A stretch of DNA of 64,000 bases from JBPCQA01 sp050998615 (GTDB taxonomy: Bacteria > Actinomycetota > Actinomycetes > Propionibacteriales > Nocardioidaceae). The notes beneath the pieces were generated by a model. It saw only the letters and a program-made list of their open reading frames with translations, was not told where the DNA came from and made no database searches. Shown here one piece after another: positions 25,356 to 34,207 of the stretch. The translations under genes were made by a program, and so were the position numbers. The stretch spans positions 1 through 64,000 of the forward strand of contig JBPCQA010000036.1 of assembly GCA_050998615.1 (NCBI GenBank). Direction: 5' to 3'. Each line of letters begins with the position of its first letter. Position 1 is the first letter of the stretch.

Positions 25356-26072
25356 ATGTCCTCGATCGAGTTCCGCTCCGATGTCGACGTGGAGTTGGTG
25401 CGTGCCTCGGCGCAAGACTCCGACGTATTGTTCGCCGCGCGGGTGTCCACCAGAGGTGAGCAATCCCTTTCGGACGTTGACGCCGACGCGAGCCGGTCGT
25501 CGGGTCTGATCAACTTCTTGATGCGCGACCGGCACGGTTCCCCGTTCGAACACAACTCGATGACATTCTACGTCTCCGCGCCGATCTTTGTCTTCCGCGA
25601 GTTCATGCGGCACCGGATCGCGTCGTACAACGAGGAGAGCGGCAGATATCGCGAGCTTCGTCCGGTGTTCTACGTGCCGGGGCCCCAGCGTCGCTTGGTG
25701 CAGGTAGGCAGGCCCGGTGCTTACGACTTCGTCGAGGGCACTTCGGAGCAGCTGGAGACGGTTACCCGCGAGACACAGACAGTTTGCCGGGAGGCATATG
25801 CGGCCTACCAGCGGATGCTTGACGCCGGGGTCGCGCGTGAGGTGGCGCGTATCGTGCTGCCGGTGACCATCTTCTCGACCATGTACGTCACGATGAACGC
25901 ACGATCCCTGATGAACTTCTTGTCGTTGCGCACCAAGCGCGACGACAGCCACTTCAAGTCGTTCCCGCAGCGCGAGATCGAGATGGTGGCCGAGAAGATG
26001 GAGGCCGAGTGGGCGCTGCTGATGCCGCTCACCCAAGCCGCGTTTGAGAAGAATGGCCGAGTAGCGCCCTAA
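25356..26072 (+). CDS. thyX: Flavin-dependent thymidylate synthase ThyX
   Basis: 238 residues; ATG 25356 (MSSIEFRSD) preferred to in-frame GTG 25326. The ThyX motif RHRxxSxNxxSxR is seen as RHRIASYNEESGR at about residues 89-101, with the downstream ARSLMNFLSLRT motif and the Ser in RIVLPVTIFSTMYVTMN. It methylates dUMP to dTMP using FAD, NADPH and methylene-tetrahydrofolate. Confidence 0.96.
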   Translation: MSSIEFRSDVDVELVRASAQDSDVLFAARVSTRGEQSLSDVDADASRSSGLINFLMRDRHGSPFEHNSMTFYVSAPIFVFREFMRHRIASYNEESGRYRELRPVFYVPGPQRRLVQVGRPGAYDFVEGTSEQLETVTRETQTVCREAYAAYQRMLDAGVAREVARIVLPVTIFSTMYVTMNARSLMNFLSLRTKRDDSHFKSFPQREIEMVAEKMEAEWALLMPLTQAAFEKNGRVAP

Positions 26073-26121
26073 GCGTCTGGGGCGCTCGCGCCGGCCCCTT
26101 CAACCACCCAATCCAGAGTGT

Positions 26122-26236
26122 GGTTTCGAGACGGCCGCGATGCGGCCTCCTCAACCGCCGTGACATGGCAGCGAGCATCTCGACACCACGAGCCCGGAGG
26201 TGTGGACGGCCGCGATGCGGCCTCCTCAACCGCCGT
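26122..26236. repeat. Two copies of the dispersed intergenic palindrome
   Basis: Copy one at 26122-26160 (gtttcgagac...gcggcctcctcaac) and copy two, lacking the left arm, at 26205-26236. Both are identical over the central gacggccgcgatgcggcc dyad and the cctcaaccgccgt arm. They fill the space between thyX and dapA; no gene in the 204-nt interval. Confidence 0.8.
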
Positions 26237-26276
26237 AATACGGCTCCATGGGCCGGCTGGGCGGTAACCTCTCCCC

Positions 26277-27182
26277 ATGAGCCCGTCGATTGCTGCGCCG
26301 TTCGGGCGCGTGCTCACCGCGATGGTGACCCCTTTCACCATCGAAGGCGCGCTGGACCTTGAGACCGCTGCCGCACTGGCCGGCCATCTCGTCGACCGCG
26401 GCAACGACGGCTTAGTGATCTGCGGTACGACGGGGGAGTCGCCCACGTTGAGCGATGCCGAGCAGGCCCGGCTGGTGAGCTCAGTGGTCGAGGCCGTTGG
26501 TGACCGTGCCTCCGTGGTTGCTGGAGTCGGCACCTCCGACACCGCGCACTCGGTGGAGCTGGCCCGATCCGCGGAGAAGTCCGGAGCCGACGCCTTGCTT
26601 GTGGTGACCCCCTACTACAGCAAGCCACCTCAAGCAGGCATCGCCGTGCACTTCGAACAGGTAGCCGGCTCGACCGAGTTGCCGGTGATGCTTTACGACA
26701 TCCCGGGACGGGCCGGCGTCAAACTGTCGGCCGAGACCTTGGCCCGTGCCGCAGAACACGACAAGATTGTGGCCGTGAAGGAGGCCAGCGGTGACTTGTA
26801 CGCCGGCTCCTGGTTGCTGCGCTCGACCGACTTGGCGCTCTACAGCGGGGACGACGCCCTCAACCTTGCCTGGCTTGCGCTCGGCGCAGTGGGCGTGGTG
26901 TCCGTGGTGGGTCATGTCGCTGCACAGCGCTACGCGGACATGGTCAACGCCGTCGACGCGGGCGATCTGGAGAGGGCCCGCAACATCGACAGAACACTGC
27001 TGCCGGCGTTGGCGGCCATCATGACGCGCACCCAGGGCGCCATCATGGCCAAGGCCGCGCTCGAGCTCCTAGGCCACCTCCCCAACCGGTGCGTGCGATC
27101 ACCGCTGATCAGTGCAACCGATGCGCAGGTCGCACAGCTGCGGGACGACCTGATCAGCGCCGAATTGCTGGAGGCCGTTTGA
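26277..27182 (+). CDS. dapA: 4-Hydroxy-tetrahydrodipicolinate synthase DapA
   Basis: 301 residues from ATG 26277. TIM-barrel lyase of the DHDPS/NAL family: GTTGESPTLS (phosphate/pyruvate-binding), VVTPYYSKPPQ, MLYDIPGRAGV (Tyr) and the Schiff-base Lys in KIVAVKEASGDL (about residue 169). Condenses pyruvate with aspartate semialdehyde for lysine and DAP synthesis. 28 nt upstream of rnj, the usual actinobacterial order dapA-rnj. Confidence 0.92.
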   Translation: MSPSIAAPFGRVLTAMVTPFTIEGALDLETAAALAGHLVDRGNDGLVICGTTGESPTLSDAEQARLVSSVVEAVGDRASVVAGVGTSDTAHSVELARSAEKSGADALLVVTPYYSKPPQAGIAVHFEQVAGSTELPVMLYDIPGRAGVKLSAETLARAAEHDKIVAVKEASGDLYAGSWLLRSTDLALYSGDDALNLAWLALGAVGVVSVVGHVAAQRYADMVNAVDAGDLERARNIDRTLLPALAAIMTRTQGAIMAKAALELLGHLPNRCVRSPLISATDAQVAQLRDDLISAELLEAV

Positions 27183-27210
27183 TGAATCGCGTCATGCCGG
27201 AGCCGTTAAG

Positions 27211-28902
27211 ATGAGTCATCCGCACCCGGAGTTGGGCATCCCACCGGAGCTGCCAGACCGGGGGTTGCGGATAGTCCCGCTCGGCGGCCTCGGTGAGGTC
27301 GGCCGCAACATGGCAGTGCTTGAGCACAAGGGCCGGCTGCTGATCATCGACTGCGGAGTATTGTTCCCCGACGAGAACCAGCCCGGTGTCGACCTGATCC
27401 TGCCCGACTTCAGCGCGATCCGTGACCGGCTCGGCGATGTCGAGGCCGTCGTGCTCACCCATGGCCACGAGGATCACATCGGTGCGGTGCCGTACCTGCT
27501 CCGGGAGCGTCCCGACATTCCCCTGGTGGGATCGAAGCTAACCTTGGCACTGCTCGAGGCGAAACTTCGAGAGCATCGCCAGACGAGATCGCCGAAGCAC
27601 GAAGTGGTAGAGGGCCAGCGTGTCACATTCGGGCCGTTCGAGTTGGAGTTCGTCGCGGTCAACCATTCGATCCCGGACGCGCTGGCCGTCGCCGTACGCA
27701 CCGACGCCGGGCTGCTGCTGCACACCGGCGACTTCAAGATGGACCAGTTGCCGCTTGACCGCCGCATCACCGACCTGCGTGCCTTCGCCCGGCTCGGTGA
27801 AGAAGGCGTCGACCTGTTGATGATCGACTCCACCAACGCCGAGGTCCCCGGCTTCAACACAACCGAACGCGACATCGCACCAGTGCTCAACCAGATCTTC
27901 GCGACGAACAAGCAGCGCATGATCGTCGCCTGCTTCGCGTCGCACGTGCACCGGGTGCAACAGGTTATGGATGCCGCAGTAGCGCAACGCCGCAAGGTCG
28001 CCTACGTCGGCAGGTCGATGGTGCGAAACATGGGAGTGGCCCGTGATCTCGGCTATCTGCAGGTGCCCCCGGACACGCTGATCGACATCAAAGACATCGA
28101 CAGTTACCGCGCCGAGGACGTGGTGATCGTGTCGACCGGCTCGCAGGGCGAGCCGATGTCAGCGCTGGCACGAATCGCGCATCGCAATCACGACAACATC
28201 CACATCGAGCCTGGCGACACCGTCGTGCTCGCCTCCAGCCTGATCCCCGGGAACGAGAGTCCGGTCTTCAAGGTCATCAATGGGCTCATCCGCCTCGGTG
28301 CCAACGTCATACATCGGGGAAACGCTTTGGTGCACGTGTCTGGCCATGCAAGTGCCGGTGAGCTGCTGTACTGCTACAACATCTTGCGTCCCACCAACGT
28401 GTTGCCCGTACATGGGGAGATCCGGCACATGGTCGCCAACGCATCGCTCGCTGTCCGCACTGGCGTGCCGAGCAAACGCGTTGTGTTGGCTGAGGATGGA
28501 GTCGTCGTCGACCTGGTGGACGGGGTCGCACGCATCACCGGCAAAGTCGAGTCTGGTTATGTCTTCGTCGACGGTTCCTCGGTCGGTGACATCACCGAGA
28601 GCGAGCTCAAGGACCGGCGGATCCTGCGCGACGAAGGCTTCATAGTGGTGCTTGTGGTGATGGACACCGACTCCGGAAAGCTGGTGGCGGGTCCGGAAAT
28701 CCACGCCCGTGGCTTCGCGGACGACCGACGAGTGTTCGACCCGGTGCGCCCGCTGATCGAGGAAGCGCTGGCGAAGGCCGTCGAAGACGGCAACGACGAC
28801 CCCTACCAGCTGCAACAGGTGATCCGGCGGACTACGGGGCGGTGGGTGAACGCGGCGCATCGCCGCCGCCCCATGATCATCCCCGTCGTCCTCGAAGCCT
28901 GA
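27211..28902 (+). CDS. rnj: Ribonuclease J
   Basis: 563 residues from ATG 27211. Metallo-beta-lactamase/beta-CASP nuclease: IIDCGVLFPDENQPGVD, the zinc-binding HGHEDHIGA motif (about residues 84-92), HTGDFKMD, IDSTNAE, beta-CASP ACFASHVHRVQQ, then HVSGHASAGEL. Full length with C-terminal domain. Acts in 5'-exonuclease/endonuclease mRNA decay and rRNA maturation. Confidence 0.95.
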   Translation: MSHPHPELGIPPELPDRGLRIVPLGGLGEVGRNMAVLEHKGRLLIIDCGVLFPDENQPGVDLILPDFSAIRDRLGDVEAVVLTHGHEDHIGAVPYLLRERPDIPLVGSKLTLALLEAKLREHRQTRSPKHEVVEGQRVTFGPFELEFVAVNHSIPDALAVAVRTDAGLLLHTGDFKMDQLPLDRRITDLRAFARLGEEGVDLLMIDSTNAEVPGFNTTERDIAPVLNQIFATNKQRMIVACFASHVHRVQQVMDAAVAQRRKVAYVGRSMVRNMGVARDLGYLQVPPDTLIDIKDIDSYRAEDVVIVSTGSQGEPMSALARIAHRNHDNIHIEPGDTVVLASSLIPGNESPVFKVINGLIRLGANVIHRGNALVHVSGHASAGELLYCYNILRPTNVLPVHGEIRHMVANASLAVRTGVPSKRVVLAEDGVVVDLVDGVARITGKVESGYVFVDGSSVGDITESELKDRRILRDEGFIVVLVVMDTDSGKLVAGPEIHARGFADDRRVFDPVRPLIEEALAKAVEDGNDDPYQLQQVIRRTTGRWVNAAHRRRPMIIPVVLEA

Positions 28903-28908
28903 GCGACC

Positions 28909-30339
28909 TTGGAACAACCGCTCGCGGAGCTGGTGCGTCGCTGGCTCGGTCCCGTTGTGGCGTTCGTGGCCGCTTCGTTCGCGGTCATCTGCGTGGTGAG
29001 CGTTCCAGACGTCATTCGCGAGGCCGACGAGCTGGCCGTTCTGGATCCCCGGTTCACGGGATGGGTGGGCGTCAGCGGGTTGGTCGCGCTGGGAGTTGCT
29101 GCGGCCGGGTTGTCGACGCTGGACAGCTTGGGAGCAGGTCCTTCGGTGGCGCTGGGAGCAGCCGCGGCCGCCTTCGGCCTTGCCCTGGCTCGCGGTGTCG
29201 CCTCCCAAACCCAGTGTGTTTTGGCGCTGCTGGTCTTGGGAGTAGCCGTCGGGGCGTTGGTCGCCGCGGGGATCTGCATCACCCTCGAGCTACCCGGTGG
29301 GTGGAGTCGGGTGACGCTCATGGCCTGGGGGCTGCCGGTGTTGTCTGGATGGGCCGTGGCCACCTGGGTCGCCCTTCACGTCCCGGCTGGCGTCAAGATC
29401 CGATTGGCGCCTCATCCGTCGGTGTGGCTTGTCGTGGCCATGGCGGTATTGCTTGCCGGGTGGGCGGTGTTGACCATGCTGGTGGAACCGCCGAGGGTTC
29501 GTGATAACGACCGCATCGAGGGAGTCCGCGCCAAGTTGCACCGAGATCAGTGGTCCGGCGATCAGTGGGCCGGCGCCTGGGCCGCGTTGGTCGCCGTGGT
29601 CGTGCTCGCTGGCCTGGTCGTTGTTTCTTTGGGTTTCGAGCCGGGCATCGCGCTTTCCTGGCTTCGCCCGGTGGTGGTGGTGGCTACCGGGGGTGCCGTG
29701 ATCGGCCTCTTGGTGGTGAGCGTGCTGGTGCCGGTGGCTAAAGCCCGGGCCGGCTACCTGACTGCTGTCGCGGTGATGTTGTGCGTGCCAACTTGTGTGC
29801 AACTGCTCGTCACGGTCGCCGATGCGGGCACCTCGCGGGTTTCCTTGTCGGCAGTCGCGGTGTTGGTGGCAGCCGGTTGGCTCGGTGCGCTGACCGGATG
29901 GTGGCGCTCCAGCCGCGGCCCGGTGCTCGGATTGCTCGTGGTCGCGCTGTCGGCCATCGGCGGGTGGGTAATGCCGGCTGCTCCGCTGTGGTTAGTCCTG
30001 GCCTGCGGTTCCATGCTGTTCGGCTTCGGTACGGCGCTGTTTGCAGCCCTGCGGCTGTCGAATGTGTCCTCGGTCGGCATCCGGTTCACGGCTCTTGGAT
30101 TGTTGAGCGCGATCCTGGTGGGACTTGTCGCGCAGGTCCCGTTGTCCTGGGCGCTCATCGGAAGCCTGCCGGCGGATCCTGTGTCGGCTCGATCGGCGGG
30201 TCGGGTATTCCTCGGTTTGACGTTCGCACTTGCCGTGCTAGTCGCCGCCTATGCGTCGGTGCTGATCGGGCGCACAAACGGGAACGGCACCACCCGGCCT
30301 CCGGGTCGCCGGTGGCGGCGGCGAGCGACTGTTCGGTGA
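28909..30339 (+). CDS. Polytopic membrane protein of unknown function (about 12 helices)
   Basis: 476 residues from TTG 28909, 6 nt after rnj; GTG 28933 is an alternative. Roughly twelve hydrophobic helices with a soluble loop near residue 200 (EPPRVRDNDRIEGVRAKLHRDQWSGDQW). The topology resembles MFS-type carriers, but no signature motif is visible. The last 15 codons, rich in Arg/Pro, run antisense over the lysyl-tRNA synthetase relic, so the natural 3' end may have been changed by that insertion or rearrangement. Function unknown. Confidence 0.7.
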   Translation: MEQPLAELVRRWLGPVVAFVAASFAVICVVSVPDVIREADELAVLDPRFTGWVGVSGLVALGVAAAGLSTLDSLGAGPSVALGAAAAAFGLALARGVASQTQCVLALLVLGVAVGALVAAGICITLELPGGWSRVTLMAWGLPVLSGWAVATWVALHVPAGVKIRLAPHPSVWLVVAMAVLLAGWAVLTMLVEPPRVRDNDRIEGVRAKLHRDQWSGDQWAGAWAALVAVVVLAGLVVVSLGFEPGIALSWLRPVVVVATGGAVIGLLVVSVLVPVAKARAGYLTAVAVMLCVPTCVQLLVTVADAGTSRVSLSAVAVLVAAGWLGALTGWWRSSRGPVLGLLVVALSAIGGWVMPAAPLWLVLACGSMLFGFGTALFAALRLSNVSSVGIRFTALGLLSAILVGLVAQVPLSWALIGSLPADPVSARSAGRVFLGLTFALAVLVAAYASVLIGRTNGNGTTRPPGRRWRRRATVR

Positions 30340-30730
30340 AGCGTCGACGTTGTTCGACCGGGTCGACCAGCTCGGCATACGCTGTGCCGATCTCGGTGCC
30401 GAACGCGACGGGATCCCAGCGCTCGGCCAGCGTCGCGTCGTCGCGGTGCGCCCGGGTGAGTGGTGAGGTCTCCAGCGGAAATTTCGTGTAGAAGGTGGGC
30501 AGCTCGGTGGTGGGCTCCACCAACGCGTCGTACAAGTTCATCACGAGTTGGCCGGCGGTGGCGCCGTCGGTGAGATGGACATCGTGCTGCAGGCAGAACT
30601 CCCTCAGGAGTTCGGGATTGGTGCTCGCATCGAGACGCGTGCCGGTGGCAGCCGACACTGCAGCGTGTACGGCGACGACGCCCCACGGGCCCGAGATGTC
30701 AATTTCGCGGGGGGATCGTCCCGGTTGAGC
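30295..30730 (-). pseudogene. Class II lysyl-tRNA synthetase (LysS/LysX) internal fragment
   Basis: One open frame of about 145 codons aligns by eye with the middle of the LysRS catalytic domain: DISGPWGVVAVHAAVSAATG, LREFCLQHDVHLTDGATAGQLVMNLYDALVEPTTELPTFYTKFPLETSPLTRAHRDD, and FGTEIGTAYAELVDPVEQRRRFTEQ, stopping at TGDPEAG. The tRNA-binding domain, motif 1 and motif 3 (GLGIGIDR) are absent. It is a relic with no start or end of its own, lodged between the membrane protein and the Lrp regulator, possibly from a second LysX-type gene. Confidence 0.8.
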
Positions 30731-30743
30731 CCGCTGCACAGTG

Positions 30744-31271
30744 TCAAGTATCCCAGGCGGCTGGCGAGCTCTTGGCTGCCATGGCAGATTGGGTCGGCGG
30801 CGCCAGGACGTTCGCGCCCTTGATGTGCCGGAAGATCAGGTTCGTCTCGGCGTGGGCGATTGCAGGGTTGGAGACAAGATGCTCGATGACGAAGTCGTGC
30901 AGGCCGGTTGGGTCGGCCGCCGCAACGTGGATGAGATAGTCGTTGCCGCCGGCCACGTGGAATACCTCGACGACGCCAGGCAGCGCAGGCGCCGAGGACA
31001 CGAACGACTCGACCTGCTCGCGGCTGTGAGCTTGCATGCGTACGGCGATCATCGCCTGGAGCGGCAGCCCAAGGGCGGACAGGTCGATCTCGGCCTGGTA
31101 GCCGCGGATGACCCCACGCTCCTGCAGCGACCTGACTCGGCCCAAACACGTGGACGGCGCTATCCCGACGGCGGCAGCCAGGGCGTTGTTCGGCAGTCGG
31201 GCCCGCTCAGACAGCAAGCGCACGATGGCCGTGTCGACATCGTCCAACGAGCGGGACCGAACTTCGTTCAT
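30744..31271 (-). CDS. Lrp/AsnC-family transcriptional regulator
   Basis: 175 residues from ATG 31271. N-terminal HTH (SLDDVDTAIVRLLSERARLPNNALAAAVGIAPSTCLGRVRSLQERGVIRGYQAEID, about residues 8-63) and C-terminal RAM/AsnC ligand domain (MIAVRMQAHSREQVESFV...GVVEVFHVAGGNDYLIHVAAADP). Divergent from a PLP enzyme of sulfur amino acid metabolism, so it probably regulates that gene and itself, sensing an amino acid. Confidence 0.9.
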   Translation of the reverse strand: MNEVRSRSLDDVDTAIVRLLSERARLPNNALAAAVGIAPSTCLGRVRSLQERGVIRGYQAEIDLSALGLPLQAMIAVRMQAHSREQVESFVSSAPALPGVVEVFHVAGGNDYLIHVAAADPTGLHDFVIEHLVSNPAIAHAETNLIFRHIKGANVLAPPTQSAMAAKSSPAAWDT

Positions 31272-31328
31272 TGACTGCGGCCTTTCCGATGGCGTTTCGA
31301 AAAAGACGATAACAGTAGCAGGCTTCGA

Positions 31329-31341
31329 CGAATCATATTCG
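31329..31341. promoter_or_regulatory. Candidate Lrp operator, CGAAT-n3-ATTCG
   Basis: A perfect dyad CGAATCATATTCG in the divergent promoter region of 149 nt between the Lrp regulator and the PLP enzyme, in a locally AT-rich stretch (31300-31345). Position and symmetry suit a regulator site; binding unproven. Confidence 0.45.
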
Positions 31342-31420
31342 GGATGGTTGCCATGTGCCGGTGAGAAGTTCGACAATAGGCAGCCAGAGCCCATGTTGCC
31401 CTACACCAAACGGGAGTGCC

Positions 31421-32581
31421 ATGTCTGCCGTCGATACGTCCGCGGTCCATGCCGGTCGCGGCGACCTCGGTGAGTTGGGGGTTCACGCCCCGCCAATCGA
31501 CTTGTCCACCACATATCCGCTCGGTGATGTCGACTCCGCGGGCGCCGACTATGATGCGATGGCCTCCGGTGGGCTTCCGCCGGCCGGCGGAAGCCACGTC
31601 TACGCGCGACTGTGGAACCCGACCGTGGCCCGGTTCGAAGAGGCGCTCGCTGAGCTCGAGGGCAGCTCCCATGCTGTCGCCTTCGCCTCCGGTATGGCCG
31701 CGCTCAGCGCCACCGTGCTGGCGGCCAGCACCGGGGGAGGTCGGCACGTGGTCGGTGTTCGGCCGATGTACGGCGGGAGCGACCACCTGCTGGAGCACGG
31801 GTTGCTCGGCATGCAGGTCAGCTGGGCGACGCCCGCCGCGATCGCCGACGCCGTACGAGACGACACTGCGCTGATCGTGGTGGAGACCCCGGCCAACCCG
31901 ACGCTGGAGCTGCTCGACCTCGATGACGTGGTCGCTCAAGCCGCGGGTGTCCCGGTGCTCGTGGACAACACATTCGCGACGCCCATCTTGCAGCAACCGA
32001 CCAAGCATGGGGCGGCCTTGGTGCTGCACAGCGCCACCAAGTTCATCGGTGGACATGGCGACGTGATAGCCGGTGTGGTCGCGACAGGTCCGGAGTGGGC
32101 CGCGCGCCTCCGGCAGGTCCGGGCCATGACCGGCGGCATCTTGCACCCGCTCGCCGGGTATCTGCTTCACCGGGGCTTGCAGACACTGCCGTTGCGGGTT
32201 CGGGCCCAGCAAGACCATGCGCAGAAGATCGCCGGCTGGCTCGCCTCTCACTCGAAGGTGACGCGGGTTTGCTATCCGGGGCTGCACGAGTGTGACCCCA
32301 CTGGACTGGTGGGCCGCCAGATGCAGGGCCCCGGTTCGATGCTCGCATTCGAGCTTGCCGGCGGGTACGACGCCGCCGCCAACACCGCGCAGAGATGTCG
32401 GTTGATTACCCATGCGGTCTCTCTCGGTGGTGTCGACACACTGATTCAGCACCCCGCGTCGTTGACGCACCGACCTGTCGCGGCCGAGGCTCGTCCGGGC
32501 CCCGGGCTGCTACGACTCTCGGTGGGCCTCGAAGACGTCGACGATCTCACCGCCGATCTCGAAGCGGCTTTGGCCGGTTGA
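31421..32581 (+). CDS. PLP-dependent Cys/Met-metabolism enzyme (cystathionine/methionine gamma-lyase-like)
   Basis: 386 residues from ATG 31421 behind CGGGAG. Fold-type I PLP enzyme: SHVYARLWNPTVARFEEALAELEGSSHAVAFASGMAALSATVLA, VETPANPTLELLDLD, DNTFATPILQQP (PLP-binding Asp) and the Schiff-base Lys in LHSATKFIGGHGDVIAG. MetC/CGL/MGL family; the ending HPASLTHRPV..RLSVGLEDVDDL is typical. Which lyase or synthase activity applies cannot be told from sequence, but divergent pairing with an Lrp regulator favours a catabolic gamma-lyase. Confidence 0.88.
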   Translation: MSAVDTSAVHAGRGDLGELGVHAPPIDLSTTYPLGDVDSAGADYDAMASGGLPPAGGSHVYARLWNPTVARFEEALAELEGSSHAVAFASGMAALSATVLAASTGGGRHVVGVRPMYGGSDHLLEHGLLGMQVSWATPAAIADAVRDDTALIVVETPANPTLELLDLDDVVAQAAGVPVLVDNTFATPILQQPTKHGAALVLHSATKFIGGHGDVIAGVVATGPEWAARLRQVRAMTGGILHPLAGYLLHRGLQTLPLRVRAQQDHAQKIAGWLASHSKVTRVCYPGLHECDPTGLVGRQMQGPGSMLAFELAGGYDAAANTAQRCRLITHAVSLGGVDTLIQHPASLTHRPVAAEARPGPGLLRLSVGLEDVDDLTADLEAALAG

Positions 32582-32620
32582 CCAGGCTCATCTCAGTTAC
32601 GCTCATAGAGTCGGGCTCTT

Positions 32621-32638
32621 AGAGTCCGCGCGGACTCT
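32621..32638. repeat. Perfect 18-bp palindrome
   Basis: AGAGTCCGCGCGGACTCT, flanked by TT...TA, in the 141-nt gap between the PLP enzyme and the AI-2E family gene; a related GAGTCGGGCTCTT lies 13 nt upstream. No T tract follows, so an operator is more likely than an intrinsic terminator. Confidence 0.6.
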
Positions 32639-32722
32639 TAGCCTCAGGCGGTCAATCCACGAGCCCAAGTCCCTCCGCCGACGCCTGCTCACTCGACGAC
32701 GAGCTACACCACGAGGAGATCA

Positions 32723-34123
32723 ATGGTCAGGCGATGGTTGACGCGCTGGGCGGGCGAGAGCCGCTCCGATGTCGCCGACGATCCGCCCGATGGCGGCACA
32801 GCGACTCAGCGAGCTGCCGGCACCAACCGTTCCTGCGATCCAGCCGCCGATCCCGAGACCGATCGAGCGCTCCGTCCCGAGGCCGGTCCGGCTGCGAGCC
32901 GCGCCCTGGGTCCCGCGGAAACTACGAGCGCTTCGGCCGACGAGGACACCGAGACCCCCGACAAGGCTGCCCCCGAACAGGTGGCCGTTCAGGTCGAGCG
33001 CTCGGTCCGGGAAACGGAGCGCCTGGTCGAGAAAGAGGCGACCGGTGGGTCGAACGATCCCGAGGTCACGCGGCCAGGTGCTCCGATCAACCGGCGTTCC
33101 CCGTTCTACCTCGGCTTCATGGCTGTCTTGGGCGGGTTGATCGCCTACGGGCTCGTGCACATGGTGTTGCAGCTGTCGCAGATACTTACCTTCATCTTGC
33201 TGGCCGTGTTCTTGTCTCTTGGGTTGGAGCCGATCGTGGCGAGGCTCGCGCGCCTCGGCATGCGACGGGGATGGGCGGTGCTCATCGTGTTCGTCGGGCT
33301 GGCCGGCGTCGTCGCTCTGCTCGGCTGGCTCATCGTGCCCACCGTGGTGGACCAGACCACCCAGCTCATTGACAAGGCACCGAGCTACCTGACCCAGCTC
33401 CAACACAATCGGTTAGTGGAGGACCTCAACTCCCGCTGGCACATCACCGATCGAGTCAAGCAGGATTTGCAACAACGGGTGCTCACCCAGGGGACGTTCG
33501 CGTCGGTGTTTGGTGGCATTTTGGGTGCCGGCAAGGCGATCGTGGACGGTGTCGTGGCGGCGTTCACCGTCTTGGTGCTGACCTTGTATCTGCTCGTCGC
33601 AATGCCGAGAGTGAAGACTGCGGCGTACCAGTTGGTCCCCCACAGCCGGCGTCCGCGCGTCGTATACCTCAGCGAAGAGATCACCCGACGAGTCGGCGGT
33701 TATGTCCTCGGGCAGCTGTGCGTGGCGACGATCAACGGCGTGCTGTCCTACATCATCCTTCGCATTCTCGGGCTGCCGTTCCCTGCCTTGCTCGCCGTGC
33801 TCGTGGGGCTGCTGGCGCTGGTGCCGATTGTCGGCACGTTGATCGGCGGAGTGCTCGTCACGCTAGTGGCCTTGACCTCGAGCTGGACGGAAGCGGTGAT
33901 CGTGCTCGGCTACTACGTGGGCTATCACTTGATCGAGGCGTACGTGCTGGGTCCGCGGATCATGCGGCGTGCGGTCGACGTGCCTGCGGTTATCACGATC
34001 GTGGCCATCCTGGCCGGAGGCACGTTGCTCGGTGTGCTGGGCGCCCTGATCGCGATCCCCGTGGCGGCGGGGCTGATGCTCATCTACGAACAGGTCATAG
34101 TGCCCCGGCAGCAGCGGGTCTAA
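32723..34123 (+). CDS. AI-2E family (PerM) transporter
   Basis: 466 residues from ATG 32723 with a GAGGAG site. A 125-residue acidic, Ala/Pro/Glu-rich cytoplasmic N-terminus precedes the membrane domain: FYLGFMAVLGGLIAYGLVHMVLQLSQILTFILLAVFLSLGLEPIV, a large soluble helical loop, VVAAFTVLVLTLYLLVAMP, then VGGYVLGQLCVATINGVLSYIILRILGLPFPALLAVLVGLLALVPIVGTLIGG and LGVLGALIAIPVAAGLMLIYE. Family members export or exchange small molecules, some Na+/H+ antiport; a role in AI-2 is not implied. Confidence 0.88.
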   Translation: MVRRWLTRWAGESRSDVADDPPDGGTATQRAAGTNRSCDPAADPETDRALRPEAGPAASRALGPAETTSASADEDTETPDKAAPEQVAVQVERSVRETERLVEKEATGGSNDPEVTRPGAPINRRSPFYLGFMAVLGGLIAYGLVHMVLQLSQILTFILLAVFLSLGLEPIVARLARLGMRRGWAVLIVFVGLAGVVALLGWLIVPTVVDQTTQLIDKAPSYLTQLQHNRLVEDLNSRWHITDRVKQDLQQRVLTQGTFASVFGGILGAGKAIVDGVVAAFTVLVLTLYLLVAMPRVKTAAYQLVPHSRRPRVVYLSEEITRRVGGYVLGQLCVATINGVLSYIILRILGLPFPALLAVLVGLLALVPIVGTLIGGVLVTLVALTSSWTEAVIVLGYYVGYHLIEAYVLGPRIMRRAVDVPAVITIVAILAGGTLLGVLGALIAIPVAAGLMLIYEQVIVPRQQRV

Positions 34124-34207
34124 AGAGCTACGGGCGCTCAGCGCCTCCACCTGCCACTTCGCCTTGACCGGGAGCCAGTCGAGGCCCGATGGCCTACAGT
34201 CTCGCGC

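Noticed and set aside
32621..32638. Rho-independent terminator after the PLP gene
   Set aside because: The palindrome has no following T run on either strand.
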